Made by a program: the position numbers and the translations under genes. This document shows positions 1 to 11,677 of a stretch of DNA of 64,000 nt, piece after piece (the first letter of the stretch is position 1; each line of letters opens with the position of its first letter). The notes beneath the pieces were generated by a model. It searched no databases and was not told the origin of the DNA. It was given only the letters and a program-made list of their open reading frames with translations. Source of the DNA: Metellina segmentata (taxonomy: Eukaryota; Arthropoda; Arachnida; Araneae; Tetragnathidae); assembly GCA_947359465.1 (NCBI GenBank), contig OX375876.1, positions 62,750,998-62,814,997 on the forward strand, written 5' to 3'.

Positions 1-184
1 TCTGTGGTTGCCTTAATGTCCTCTTGTTGGTGTGATATGGAAATTTGGAGCGTGCGATTCCAACTCAAGCGTTGACCGTGCTTCATAACTAAGAAGTTTC
101 GTCCTTTATGTCCCATTCTTGTCCTTCAAATTTGTCACATTGATAATCTTAAAGATAAATTCGATACATATTTATTATTTTTGT

Positions 185-400
185 TTGTTTACTATTATTT
201 GGTAATGGTAATTAACGTCGCTCTGGTAATGGTAATTAAATAACGCACATCACGGAGTGTTGACGAAGATCATTCCCCAAGGGAAATGACTCGAGGACAA
301 CACAACGTAATTTTAAACCACGGTTAGAGGATTAGATCAACACCTAAGCTGGTACCCCGCTCTCGAAACTATCACACGACGCCGACGTGAAAGAATTCGA
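185..400 (-). repeat. Dispersed repeat D, copy 1
   Basis: The lower strand here matches 39476-39664 in blocks: the words around CACCTAAGCTGG / CACCTGAGCTGG, the CTCGAGGA word, and the CCAAGGGAAA / CCAAAGGGAAAGG word occur in the same order. The lower-strand 3' end runs into TTACCATTACC-type simple repeats (upper strand GGTAATGGTAATTAA twice), as 3' tails of non-LTR retroelements or SINEs often do. The same core is amplified in the tandem array starting at 548. No open frame supports a protein. The family is not one I recognise. Confidence 0.6.
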
Positions 401-439
401 GGCAACGACAGTATGTATTAACATGCACAGCTCCACTCG

Positions 440-525
440 TACATAGCATTCCAGGAAACCCAACCACAAACACGCAACAAACTTAAGTTAGATAAAGCAT
501 CACAAAGCGAGACGGGGACGTTTTG
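440..525 (-). repeat. Single inverted unit of repeat C
   Basis: Reverse complement of the core of the array at 7441-8960: the lower strand reads GTCTCGCTTTGTGATGC, then CTTAAGTTTGTTGCGTG, then TTTGTGGTTGGG and CCTGGAATG, closely matching 7527-7600. It lies 7 kb from the array in the opposite orientation, so repeat C is either dispersed or was copied here by rearrangement. Confidence 0.75.
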
Positions 526-547
526 GTGGGTTTCTTTGAACCCGCAA

Positions 548-1640
548 CCTTCGATTGCTAATCTGTTACTCTTCCGACCGGACTACCGTGGTTCTGTTGG
601 CGGTTTGGAGAGAGAGAGGTGGCAGCTAACCTCGTCATCCGACCGTGGTTCAAATTTACGAGATGCTGTCCTCGGATCTCACCAATAGGAATCAATACCG
701 GACCGTCGCCAATAGCCCGTCTCGTTGCTTCCATGCAATTGTTAACCCGTTACTCTTCGTTGTTCCGTCTCGTTGCTTCCATGCAATTGCTAATCCGTTA
801 CTTTTCCAACCGAACTACCGCGGTTCTGTTGGCGGTTTGGAGAGAGAGAGAGGTGGCAGCTAACCTCGTCATCCGACCGTGGTTCAAATTTACGAGATGC
901 TGTCCTCGGATCTCTCCAATAGCCCGTCTCGTTGCTTCCATGCAATTGTTAATCCGTTACTCTTCGTTGTTCCGTCTCGTTGCTTCCATGCAATTGCTAA
1001 TCTATTACTTTTCCAACCGGACTACCGCGGTTCTGTTGGCGGCTTGGAGAGAGAGAGAGGGGTGGCAGCTAACCTCGTCATCCGACCGTGGTTCAAATTT
1101 ACGAGATGCTGTCCTCGGATCTCTCCTATAGGAATCAATACCGGACCGTCTCCAATAGCCCGTCTCGTTGCTTCCATGCAATTGTTAATCCGTTACTCTT
1201 CGTTGTTCCGTCTCGTTGCTTCCATGCAATTGCTAATCTGTTACTTTTTCAACCGGACTACCGCGGTTCTGTTGGCGGTTTGGAGAGAGAGAGAGGTGGC
1301 AGCTAACCTCGTCATCCGAACGTGGTTCAAATTTACGAGATGCTGTCCTCGGATCTCACCAATAAGAATCAAACCGGACCGTCGCCAATAGCCGTCTTGT
1401 TGCTTCCATGCAATTGTTAATCTGTTAATCTTCGTTGTTCCGTCTCGTTGCTTCCATGCAATTGCTAATCCGTTACTCTCCCAACCGGACTACCGCGGTT
1501 CTGTTGGCGGCTTGGAGAGAGAGGGGTGGCAGCCAACCTCGTAATCCGACCGTGGTTTCAATTTACAAGGTCTGTCCTCGGATCTCTCCTATAGGAATCA
1601 ATACCGGACCGTCGCCAATAGCCGTCTTGTTGCTTCCATG
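548..1640 (+). repeat. Tandem array, about five units of 209-234 bp
   Basis: The anchor GTCATCCGACCGTGG (with small changes) recurs at 634, 868, 1077, 1311 and 1541, giving spacings of 234, 209, 234 and 230. Units differ mainly by presence of a ~25-bp word (ATAGGAATCAATACCGGACC). Each unit contains an internal duplication of about 46 bp built on CGTTGCTTCCATGCAATTG, and a (GA)n stretch in front of GGTGGCAGC. Because 234 is a multiple of three, open frames of 72-170 codons run through it in several phases with repeated peptides. These are by-products of the repeat, not genes. The core after the anchor (ACCGTGGTTCAAATTTACG, then TGTCCTCG) matches the lower strand of the repeat D copy just upstream. 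Confidence 0.9.
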
Positions 1641-1689
1641 GAACGTAACCTCAACTACCTTCCTACCTCACGCGCATTGAATAATATAT

Positions 1690-2720
1690 CAAAAGTATCA
1701 TTCACGAGAGACCAGTCATCAGGTTTACTCCCGGGATATTCACACACCACAACCAAGACTCGGATATACAAGCCAAAAAGGAAAGTGCGCGGACGCGTTA
1801 CAGAACAAAAATGTAACTCGCACAAAAAATGAGTATAAGATAGAGCCGAAGAGGTTGAGGGAAAGGGAAGGTGGTATTCCGCAATGGACTGGCAATCTGA
1901 TTTGTCGAAACTGATTGCGGGGACAGATTCCAAAGCCTACAATCAGGAATAATTCAGCAGACGTGCTCATGCCTGAGGACTCTTCTCTGAGAAGCTTTCT
2001 AACCGAGCTAGAACTCGCCCCATCACACTGTGCTGAAAGTAAAGGCCAAAGAAAAAGAAAGAGACCCAAGAAAGAGAAAGACTCCGCCACATTTATTGCC
2101 TGGCTCGCACCTTTTTCTCCTCACCCTGGGGGTATTCTTTCACTCCAAGAATCTTACAGAAGATGGAACTTTCCCCTTCTTTGGACTCGGAATAGGACAG
2201 TCTCCCAAAGAGGCTCCGTATTTCGACGATTTTTTTTTCCCAACACCTATCTGGGCCTCCTCCTTCCACGTGAGTTTTTTGCTGTTATTATTTTGCTGTC
2301 GGTCTTCTTTATTTTCATCTCGCGTGTGTGTCTTCTCGTCCAACTATTCTTTTCCTGACATATAACACCTTCTCTTTGTAGTCTCCTCCCGATCCTGTGA
2401 TTACCTGTGGCTCGGGGTACAAGGGGAGGAAATGGCAACAAGGTCCAGATAGGAAGGGGGATGTTATTGTTTTCTTAACAACGCATCGACCGTGAAAAAG
2501 AAGAGGAGTCACGGTCTAAAAATAAGACGGAAAACAATAACCGAAGGGAGACATGGGAAAAAAAGCGGGTTCCAGTTGTATTTGATGCCGGGAAAAGAAA
2601 ATACGGGCGCAGGAAAATGAGAAGTTTTTTGAACCGAGGGTTATTGATTGAATTTTTTAATGCCGTCATTCTTACGGTGAAGGCACAATTTCAGGTTTGA
2701 AAGCACCAGACACCGTGAAG
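1690..2720. other. GC-richer non-repetitive block, no recognisable gene
   Basis: Follows the array. A 147-codon open frame (1915-2358, +) and a 116-codon frame (1740-2090, -) overlap on opposite strands. Neither has a recognisable domain, and both are rich in runs of Lys/Arg, Phe or Ser from homopolymer tracts. A CACGTG hexamer lies at about 2267. Possible regulatory DNA; nothing specific can be assigned. Confidence 0.3.
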
Positions 2721-2934
2721 CGAATACAGGAATTAATCTGCGTCACAAGAGGATTCGTTGTACTTGGGTGTGTTATTACGCATAACCCACTCGGACAGAT
2801 AATGGTTTAAAAATATAACTAATTTAAGCGGATTATGGCTTTATTTTTGGTGCTCAAAATATAATTTAATTCCGATTCAATTCATCTGTGAGGTTAGGCT
2901 TACTTAGTTATTTAAAGTTGGACAATTTTTTTAA

Positions 2935-3143
2935 CCTCGAAGTGGTTTCGACGAGGTATTTGCCCATCTAGATCTGGTCAATTTGGTTAATGACGAGATA
3001 CCTCGTCATCAAGATAGTGCCGTTTTTTATATTGTTGAGATCAAGATTTGGACAGTATTTCTGCGATTGACGAGATATCTTGTCCGGCAAGACTTGAGTT
3101 TTGATACTGACGAGATATCTCGTCGAGAGAACCACCAGGATGG
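2935..3143. mobile_element. Family P element, copy 1
   Basis: Flanked by TTAA (2931-2934) and TTGA (3144-3147, one change from TTAA). The ends are inverted repeats: AGTGGTTTCGACGAG on the left and CTCGTCGAGAGAACCACC on the right. Inside are a degenerate palindrome at 3069 (one mismatch) and an exact GACGAGATATCTCGTC at 3109-3124, with the family word ATCTAGATCTGGTCAA between. No coding capacity. Confidence 0.75.
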
Positions 3144-3149
3144 TTGAAT

Positions 3150-4250
3150 ACCTGACTTTTCATTCATTAAAAGAGGGTGAACACCATTTTGAATTACTTT
3201 ATTCGACTATTACTACTATAGATATATATTTAGACTATTTATTCGATTACATTTCGGCAACTGCACATCTTACAGCTTTCACAACTAACCACAGTCCAAA
3301 GAAAATTATGTCACCAGTCGCACCTCGTTGTTTTTGGATCTCTGCCACAAAACCCAACAAACTATCCACTAGTGCACAAATAGCATAGTGAACAATCACT
3401 CCAAAAATACTGAAACTTCTCCTAGGTAAGCATACAAATCCTTTTAATCACCCCAAGGAAAAAGAACAGCCCGTAGATTTTCTTTCAGGCGAATGTCTTA
3501 AATGAAACGCGAGACACTAAATAAATAAGACCCCGGCACGATCTACTCCAGGATACGTCCTACCTGATTACGTTGCCCAAACTTCCCGAAATTACCGAAA
3601 ACGCCGGCGCGATAAAGACATCAGGGTTCGATTAATCCACGGAGACAATACATCATTAATCATTTCTGGTGATGTTAGGAGGATTATAACGACATAATAA
3701 AGCCGAAGAAGACGATTATCCCAAGGAACCTGTGCATCGCTTTCCCACATTCTGTCACTCAACCTCCTCTTCGTACCAGATGACGAGTCTCTCCCTCGAC
3801 GAGTATTAAATGCTTTGTCCTGGACTAGGGATTAATCACCCCAACCCCCAAGACTAAACAAGACAATTTTTGCGGCGGCCTGCTGGTGCTAAATGGATTA
3901 ATGAGTTCTCATATTAGTTAGTGTGGGAGGATGGATAAAGGAAAGCTGATGGGACGCGTCTTGTGACTGTAAATTACTTGGGGACGTCTTCCTGGTGACG
4001 CGGACGTTGTGTTCTGGATTGAGAATGCTGTATTTCCCAATACGGAGATCAAGTATTGATGGGGTTTCGGCTTAGGTAGGTTGTCAACACGACAGACACG
4101 TAGCTGTGGATATGTGAAGTTAGTAGCTCTGCTGATCCTTGATCGGGTCATCAAGACGTATGTAATATAAGCGTTGATGAATGAACCTGGTGTTGTATTT
4201 AGCTTTTCCATCAAACGGCCGTTCTCATACTAGAGGGGGAAATATCAAGT
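3150..4250. other. Non-repetitive block, GC-richer at 3440-3880
   Basis: Contains CpG-bearing sequence around 3540-3620 and several ATTAAT/TTAAT words. Open frames at 3101-3388 (+) and 3918-4214 (-) show no domain, and the first overlaps the family P element. No gene, RNA or repeat recognised. Confidence 0.25.
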
Positions 4251-4254
4251 TTTT

Positions 4255-4575
4255 TTATTTATTCGGTATTGGTTTGTCGCTCTACGGTCATTTGTAAGAA
4301 CACTTGGGTTACTGCGACATTTTTTTTTGCGGACGGCCAACTGAACATTAATTTATGGTACCACAAGAGAACATTTGTGTACCACTTTGCTTTACCCTGA
4401 TGCATCACGGGATTAATTTCATATTGCACCTCACATTCGAAGCATAACCAGTTGACAGAGGCCACATATTCATTCTATGGAGTGACAAACATCCATGTAT
4501 TACTCTGAATTCGAACCAAGAGCCTTTCAAACTAGATGGGAGCACCTGTCCACTAGACCAATTGGTAATCAATGA
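4255..4575 (-). mobile_element. tRNA-headed SINE-like element
   Basis: On the lower strand, TGGTCTAGTGG (plus 4550-4560) fits the Pol III A box and GGTTCGAATTC (plus 4507-4517) differs by one base from the B-box consensus. The spacing and order are those of a tRNA. The anticodon arm does not fold well, and the sequence continues past the T arm into a ~250-bp body, so this is a tRNA-derived SINE or pseudogene rather than a working tRNA. The left boundary is approximate and no target duplication was found. Confidence 0.55.
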
Positions 4576-6295
4576 CGATAAAATTACGCTAGTTATGATA
4601 ATTGTGTTTTAAGTGAAAAGGTTCAAAAGGAAGACAGGAATAGTTTTTGCAGCCGAATTTGCTCCACGAATAAGATTTAATAATAAAACCTTAGAACCGA
4701 ACAAATACGAAAGTCATAAGTCTTTCAGAAAAACTCGATTAGATTTTTATTTATCAAAGAATATTGCTTCTGCACTAAGGTAGTTATAATTTCTGCATGA
4801 CTGATAATGATCCCGTTGATGATATGTGCACCTTAAGGTAATATTTATTGATAACTGAAATATGATAAAGAAATTGATTAGAATATGTTCTTAAGACTTT
4901 ACTATCTATGATTCCCATCACAAAGCTAATGATATATTTTTTTATTTCTTGAATTCATTCGCTTAGAAATTTATTAATCCAGTACTATTATTTTTTCGAT
5001 ATCAGAAAAATATTGGCATTCTGTTTTCGTACCTTCAAATTCATGGAAGACATATCATAATTCAGGTACTAATTTACTTTCACAGTATAAATTATAATTT
5101 ACTATATAAACAATAAATGCTTCTGTACTAATTTAATTTTTACTTATGATGAACTTACTTTTATATGCGCATAACGTTCTCATTAATGCAGAATGGTATT
5201 TGAAAGGGCACTGAAGATACTTCATAAATTGCGAGTCCTTTTATAAATACTTGGAAAATTTCTTCTGAAGTATTTATTTTGTTTTCATCATCGTGAATGT
5301 CTATTGCTATGCGAAATAGTTTTGTTAAATTTTAAGAAAATAATACATGATAGTTGATGTACAATTTTATGAATGAAAGTGTGCATCTAAATATCTCAAA
5401 AATTGGTCTGCATTCCTTGACTTTTGAACACACATTTTTACAAATTGTTATAAATTCAGTGCAAAATAAATAATTTTATAATCAAAGCCATAATAAACTA
5501 CACAAATTCGAAGCTGAACTTTCAGAGGAAAAAATTTTAATCATGATAAAATATCCTGAATAACAAATTATCTAAATAACTGCTATTAACATTATTCAAC
5601 TAAGAGAAACAAAGGCGCTTAAGAAATAGCATGATTCAAGAAATATCCCCTACACACTTGATAAATCGATATTTTGCTAATTAGGCACATTGCAAAGTTG
5701 TTTAAATTTCTAATACAAACAACTTAAAGTACTCTGTTCCAACATTGTATCTGAAGTTCAAGTGGATAATTAGCAGATGGTATTACAATTATTTAGGGGT
5801 GTTAAATCTTTTCGTTTAAATTCTCACATTTAATTATCAAAGTATCCACAGATGCCAAATTAAGGAAGATAAAATTTGTTTTCTGGAATAGAATAGATGT
5901 ATATTAGCCGATCTAATCTTCAATATCAAAAAGTAACATTAATTTGTAAAGTTTTCCATTTTGGTGTAGTGGTAAACTTAGACATGAAACAACGTATAAT
6001 GCAAAAATTTTTAAGAACTTAACGGAATCAGATTTTTTAGCAATGATTTTTCAAAACAAAATTTTATAGAATTTGAATTTGAAATAAGACTAAGTTGATA
6101 TACTAATTAGGGTATAATAAATTTAATATAATTAAGATAACATATCTATTGAAATCGAGACTGTATTGAAGTTGCGTGATTTTTTGAAGATATCTAATTC
6201 AGATCAGTTATTTAACTTAAATTACTGTCGCTGACCACATCTATTTTAAAGCATCGATTTTGAGGGTGACCTATACTACAGCAGAAATGCCAACA
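4576..6295. other. AT-rich sequence, nothing recognised
   Basis: Very A+T-rich with frequent stops in all frames. I see no repeat unit, hairpin or motif worth naming. Confidence 0.5.
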
Positions 6296-6398
6296 GGTTG
6301 TCTGGGTTCTATGGCGGAAGGTCCATGTTTGTATTCCCTACGCCAAACATAAGACATATGTCAAGTAAATGGACTAACGCACAATAAAAATTTTACTG
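6296..6398 (+). repeat. Dispersed repeat B, copy 1
   Basis: Carries the repeat B order of words: GGTTCTATGGCGGAAGG, then CGCCAAACATAAGACA, then AAGTAAATGGAC and ACGCACAATAAAAA. It is the most complete copy together with 31099-31199, which ends in the same ACGCACAGTGAAAGTTTTAC-type tail. Confidence 0.65.
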
Positions 6399-6506
6399 AC
6401 AATGTAAATAGAAATGCACCTATGGTAAACTATAGGAATCGTACTTGCGTGGAATGGCCAACCTCACTGAACCATGGTGGTACATAATTCCAAACAGATC
6501 TGGAAT

Positions 6507-7042
6507 CATATTCCAACTGTTAGTCACTCTATAAAATACCGAAATTCCCAAATGTGCACAGATATAAGAGCATCAAGTTACAGACTTAAGACAACACCAT
6601 TTGCTTTCGTGACTACTCATTTCAGATTTTACAGAAACAATAAATGCATTTGAAATTCCACTGGGACATGGAATCCTCTCCCAATCCCCCTTTCACCAAC
6701 CACATAAAACACCAGTCTCCCCAAACGGCCTACACCTGACACCCCTTTTTCCTTGTCAGGATAAGATTATTTTTCATATTCCAACTGTTAGTCACTCTAT
6801 AAAATACCGAAATTCCCAAATGTGCACAGATATAAGAGCATCAAGTTACAGACTTAAGACAATACCATTTGCTTTCGTGACTACTCATTTCAGATTTTAC
6901 AGAAACAATAAATGCATTTGAAATTCCACTGGGACATGGAATCCTCTCCCAATCCCCCTTTCACCAACCACATAAAACACCAGTCTCCCCAAACGGCCTA
7001 CACCTGACACCCCTTTTTCCTTGTCAGGATAAGATTATTTTT
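6507..7042 (+). repeat. Tandem duplication of a 268-bp segment
   Basis: Copy 1 is 6507-6774 and copy 2 is 6775-7042, head to tail. Reading base by base I find a single difference (GACAACACC against GACAATACC, near 6590 and 6858). The unit starts CATATTCCAACTG and ends GATTATTTTT. The near identity implies a very recent duplication, or an assembly artefact. No open frame or known family. Confidence 0.93.
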
Positions 7043-7044
7043 GA

Positions 7045-7440
7045 TGCAAAAATTACCACCCACATCTCTGCACATTCGCCATTTTTTCCCTACCTCTCCC
7101 CTTCCTGCAAATAGCGGCTAACGACGCGTTCCAACAGACAGACGCGTGCGGTTACCACTAAACATATCAGCGAGTCTGCACTATTCGGGACATAAACACG
7201 CCGTGGTATGAACGCTAATGGTGACAACACCAAATGTCTCCCTAGAGAAATAACGCGTCTCTGCTGATGCTGCAGGAAAAGGAGGTACAGAGCCACAAAT
7301 CCGAAGGATCTTGAGCGATGGCCACGTTTGACCTGCGGGTCGGACGACACGTTCTGCTTCGCGAGAACATCTGTGGTGGACAATGGACCTTTTGGCCGCG
7401 GGGGACCATACATAGAGAGGATAAAATAAAGTGGCCTTTT
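7045..7440. other. CpG-bearing block with a 117-codon open frame (-)
   Basis: Richer in CG dinucleotides than its surroundings (for example GACGCGTTCC, ACGCGTGCGG). The lower strand is open from 7443 to 7090, but the peptide has no domain I recognise. It could be promoter-like DNA, part of a retroelement or an exon; the evidence does not decide. Confidence 0.3.
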
Positions 7441-8960
7441 CATAGCTCCCGGGGGTGATATTTAGAGCGAAAAGGCTTATTCGCCATCTGAACTATCTTG
7501 ATAGTGACAGGGTTTTGTCTTACGTCCCCGTCTCGCTTTGTAGTGCTTTGTCTAACTTAAGTTTGTTGCGTGTTTGTGGTTGGGGTTCTTGGAATGCTAT
7601 CAATAATGGCTGTAAGCGGTTTTTGTGGTAGAGTTACAGCGTTTGAGCAAAGGATAGGATGTTCATCTATGTTTTACGCCTCCTTATTGGACATACTCGG
7701 ATAACCCATAGACACCTTCTGCTCGGAGAAGATAATCCAATTTGCAATTACTGCATTTACCCACTAACAGTAAAACACATTTTGATTAAATGTTCTCATT
7801 TTAATAGTCAACGGCTTAAACATTTTAATTCATATACCTTGGCTTTAGAAGACATGGTTGGAGAGAATCCTCATTCAAATATTTTTAGCTTTTTACAAGA
7901 TATTGGGTTCATCCATCACATAATGTAAAAATAGTATTCATTTTATTATGACATGACTCATTCCATTTTATTATTGGATTAATAATTGAATTTGGAATAA
8001 TATGTTCCAAGAGGGCTCAATGCCACATAATCACATCCAATCCATTCGTCTATGTTTTGAATAATTTATTTATGGATAAATTGGATTTTATCAATTCAGT
8101 TTAAAAAATTTATTCTTGCATAAACAGGTGAAATTTTCTAGTGATACAAATATTTCCAGCAAACTACTGTGGCTACAAATGAGGTGTCATGTTCTTACAT
8201 TCCTGTCTACATTTTTAGGGCATTGTCTTGCTTAAGTTTGTGCCGTGTTTGTGGTTTTGTCGGTATGTGTTTTTTGAAACAAATATTTCCAAAATATATA
8301 ATATATTTTTGATACAAATATTAGTGATACAAATATTTCCATCAAGCTACTGTGGCTACAAATGAGGTGTCGTGTAATTAAATTCCTGTCTCACTTTGTA
8401 GTGCATTGTCTTGCTTTAGTTTGTGCCGTGTTTGTGGTTTTGTCTGTATGTGTTTTTTTGTGGTAGAATTATCGAGTTTTTGCAAAGGGTAGAATGATCC
8501 CCGAGGTTTATAATAATTTATTTATGCATCGATTGATTTAGATGCATAAAGAAATAATACAGTCGATTTAGCCTAAAATATTTACTGTTTCTCTACATAA
8601 GTGTTATTTTCAAGGGATGCTATTATTTCGTACTGTGGTTAAAACGGGGTGCTCTGCACACATATCACGATCGATTTGTAGTGTTCTGCACACTATCACG
8701 ATCGATTTGTAGTGTTCTAACTTAAGTTTGTGCCGTATTTGTGGTTGGGGTCCTGGAATGGTATCAAAAATGGATGTAAGCGGTTTTATGGTAAAATTGT
8801 AGCGTCTGTAGTAGGAAACGATGTTTTGAGTTATTTATTTATGTATTAGATTGATTTCTCGTCAATTTAGTTTTAAGTTTACTGCATACATACACATGTG
8901 TTACTTTTTGGGGAACAACTGTTTCATACTAGCTATTGTGTTTAAAATTGGAGTGTCCTG
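7441..8960 (+). repeat. Repeat C array, about four decayed units
   Basis: The core word (G/A)TTTGTGGTT recurs at 7572, 8247, 8430 and 8738, each time after CTTAAGTTTG or CTTTAGTTTG. It is followed in some units by TGGAATGCTATCAA / TGGAATGGTATCAA and TGTAAGCGG. Between cores are shared words such as TACTGTGGCTACAAATGAGG (8167 and 8348). Spacing is about 180-310 bp, plus one interval stretched to 675 by the inserted LINE piece. Units are well diverged. Confidence 0.75.
7659..7928 (+). pseudogene. 3' end of a non-LTR retrotransposon ORF2
   Basis: An open frame of 89 codons ending in TAA at 7926-7928 encodes the extreme C-terminus of a LINE polyprotein. The region 'LLIGHTRITH' is followed by a zinc knuckle, Cys29-x2-Cys32-x7-His40-x4-Cys45, then a tail containing 'GENPH' and 'FLQDIGF'. 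This order (IGHTR-L/I-TH, CCHC, PLTV-HIL-C) is the known end of many jockey/I-type LINE proteins. No reverse transcriptase or RNase H domain is present, so the copy is a 5'-truncated, dead insertion. The AT-rich stretch to about 8040, including GGGCTCAATGCCACATAATC, is probably its 3' UTR. It interrupts the repeat C array, which resumes near 8040. Confidence 0.85.
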
Positions 8961-11214
8961 TATTTTAATAATAATGGCTCTAAGCAATTTACCTCAGAAT
9001 TCCTGTAGTTATGTTAGATAGATCACCGATAATTTGAATTTGTAGTCAATAACATAAAAGTTTCAAAATTGTGACTATGATAATAAAACTTGCCTATAGC
9101 TATTTCAGAGTAAGGAAACGTCCAGCATCATGACCGAAATAAACACGAGACAAAATTAATCGAATGTCATCTTGAATATGCAAACTCATTTTCCACAAGT
9201 TTATTTGGGTACTGATGATATGGGACATCTTGTTTCACCAAAGTAGCTATACCAGTTTTGTGATCTTGTTTTCATAATATTTTTTAGTTATTTATGAAGT
9301 TTTTAAATTATTTAGTTCATGTCAGGTTTATCTTTTAATCTATTGAGCTTTAGCAAAATTTTGACATTTTAAATTTAAGATTACTTCTATGCAATGTATT
9401 TTTTAATAGATAAATCCATTTTTTACATAAGCTTTGTATAACTAATTCAGAAAATTTCTGGAAAACATTCGTATTGCTCATAATAATAAATCTTACTAAA
9501 GACAAATATAAATAAAGAAAACAAGAATTTAAGTTGAAGTCTTATACGATTAGAAGTTAACACTACTTGCGATACATTAAATTTATTGTAAAAATACCCA
9601 CTATAATTCTACATTTTTTGTTTTAGAATAAAATTATAAGAAATGCCATTTGGTGCATTAAATCGTAAATATCGAAAAGAGAAATTAAAATCATGGATAC
9701 TAAATTAAAAATTTAAATTGTTTTGTATAAATATGTAGATTCCTCATGTACCAGAGCAACTGTTTTTTATTTTGTGTTAGTTTGATATTTACTCACCATT
9801 ACAATAATTTATAAGGAAAGCAAGGAATGTAAGTGTAAACGTCATCTCTGAAAAGTGATTTGTAAGCAGTTATTTGGGAAACAATTCCACATGAGTAATA
9901 ACGTAAACATAATGCACAGTGAATAAATAAAGCATATTAATCCAATCCCCAGTTTGGCAATAATTTAAAGCCAAGTAATTGTTTTCTTAAAATAAACGAC
10001 AAGATACTTCAATGTGATTAAAAATATCAATCTTTTGTGGTATGGAATATATGCGAAAAGTTAGCAGCTTGGAAATGAGTAAAGAATTCACAATTCATCC
10101 TTAGGAAGCACTTCTGTATAGATATTAGATAGGTTAGGTTGCCAAGATATTACCGAACCAGTAGTTACCATTGATTAATGTCGCTGAATATTCATTTCGT
10201 GCTGACATCAAGGAATTCAAAAGATTTCATAAGTGTTTAATGATTTCTCTTTAAACTCTCCTAGCTTTTAAATTCCTAGATTCAATCTGCCCATTAGATA
10301 ATAACTTAATAAATTCAGTAAGTGTCATGCAATTTTTCACTACTCAACGAGGCTGGGATTGTGTTTCTCAATGTCTAAAGCCTATATATTAGCACTGTTT
10401 TGCCAAGTTAAATGTGTATGGCTATGCCCTGTTGGGAATATGCAGCATTAAATGCTTACTAGCCATTACGTGGCCAGTACAGCGTTGCCCGTGACAGTTC
10501 TTTTCGTGAGGTCAGGTGTGACCACAGCTTGCTAACCCCCGTTGATTGCTACAAATTAAGAATTAAACAATGCCAGTCAAAATTTTTTTATTTGTTATGC
10601 TTTCCTTCGCTGGAATTGTTTGAGCGCAGGAAATGGAATATGTGTTATCTCGAAAGCGAAAGTTGGCGTAAAGTCACAATTTCTTGCAAAAATATAAAAT
10701 ATATTAAATTTAACAATTATTTATTTAAAGAAAATCATAGTTTTGGGTATCGATCTAATGTAAAATTTTCAATCCGTTGAAATTTTTACTTTATCTTTAA
10801 CGATCTAGGAGATAGAAAAAAGAGGTACGTAACTCCAGTTGAAACTGTATTTCATTTTTCGTCGGCCGAAATCGTTCCTCCGCAAAATCAAACGGAAACG
10901 AAAAAAATAAATTCAGAATTTGTGTTCTCTTTATGTTGTTGCCATTCAAAAGAAAACAATAATAATGAAATTCCAAATAATTAATTTTAAAATGTTCTAG
11001 ATTGAATTTTAAAATTCGGGTTGGACCCTTGAATCACAAAAAAATCGGACTACCTGTGTGACAAATCTCATTGTTGTAAGTGCCATCGATTCGTCAATGC
11101 ACTGGATAGGGACACACAGACAAACATTTCTTTTTAAACCGCGATTTACAAGTTTATCAACGTGACTTCGTTTATTAAGCCTCCGTGTTCATCAAGCTAC
11201 GATCAATTTTGCAT
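8961..11214. other. AT-rich sequence, nothing recognised
   Basis: Long AT-rich interval. An 83-codon open frame at 10529-10780 (+) has no domain and is rich in Asn, Lys, Tyr and Phe as expected from composition. Confidence 0.45.
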
Positions 11215-11368
11215 ATGACGAAATACCTCGTCATCACGATATTGCCGAATTTTGACCAGATCAAGATCTGGTCAGTTTCTTCTAATGACGAGATATCTTG
11301 TCGATCAAGATCTGGTGAGTTTTACTAATAATGAGATAACTTTCCTGGTGGTTCTCTCGGCGAGTTAA
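11215..11368. mobile_element. Family P element, rearranged fragment
   Basis: Contains ATGACGAAATACCTCGTCATCA at its left, the second family palindrome GACCAGATC/AAGATCTGGTC near 11258, and a one-mismatch copy of the main palindrome at 11287. It finishes with CCTGGTGGTTCTCTCGGCGAG, which is the right end of copy 1 (3116-3143) in reverse complement, against a TTAA at 11365-11368. The left TTAA end is not visible, so this looks like a deletion or inversion product. Confidence 0.55.
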
Positions 11369-11461
11369 GTTGTAAATTTACAACAAATGAAAAGTATGAA
11401 GAATTTTACAGTAAAAATAGCTACAATAGTTGGTCAAATTGCTGTCATTTTCGAGGCTTAA

Positions 11462-11677
11462 CCCTCCAAGTTGTTTAGACATCTCATCAATCAAGTTCCG
11501 ACTAATTTTAAAATTAATGATATTTGATACATATCCATATAATGTCGATTTCTTTGATGATGCCCAGATCAAGATATGGTCAGTTTTCTTGAAATGATGA
11601 GCTATCTTGTCCATCAAGATCTGGTCAATTTTGATAATTATGAGTTACCTCAACTAGATAAAACCAGCAGAGTTAGG
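11462..11677. mobile_element. Family P element, copy 2
   Basis: Flanked by TTAA on both sides (11458-11461 and 11678-11681). The left end is CCCTCCAAGTTGTTT. Internal family words include AAGATATGGTCAGTTTTCTT and CCATCAAGATCTGGTCAATT. The palindromes are mutated. Length 216 bp, no coding capacity. Confidence 0.75.

Noticed and set aside
619..1391. Open frames of 72-170 codons with repeated peptides
   Set aside because: They follow the tandem unit whose length (234 bp) is a multiple of three; several phases are open at once and no domain is recognisable.
1915..2358. 147-codon open frame
   Set aside because: No domain; the opposite strand is also open for 116 codons; homopolymer-driven residues.
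7090..7443. 117-codon lower-strand gene in a CpG-bearing block
   Set aside because: No domain or homologous motif recognised; kept only as an unassigned block.
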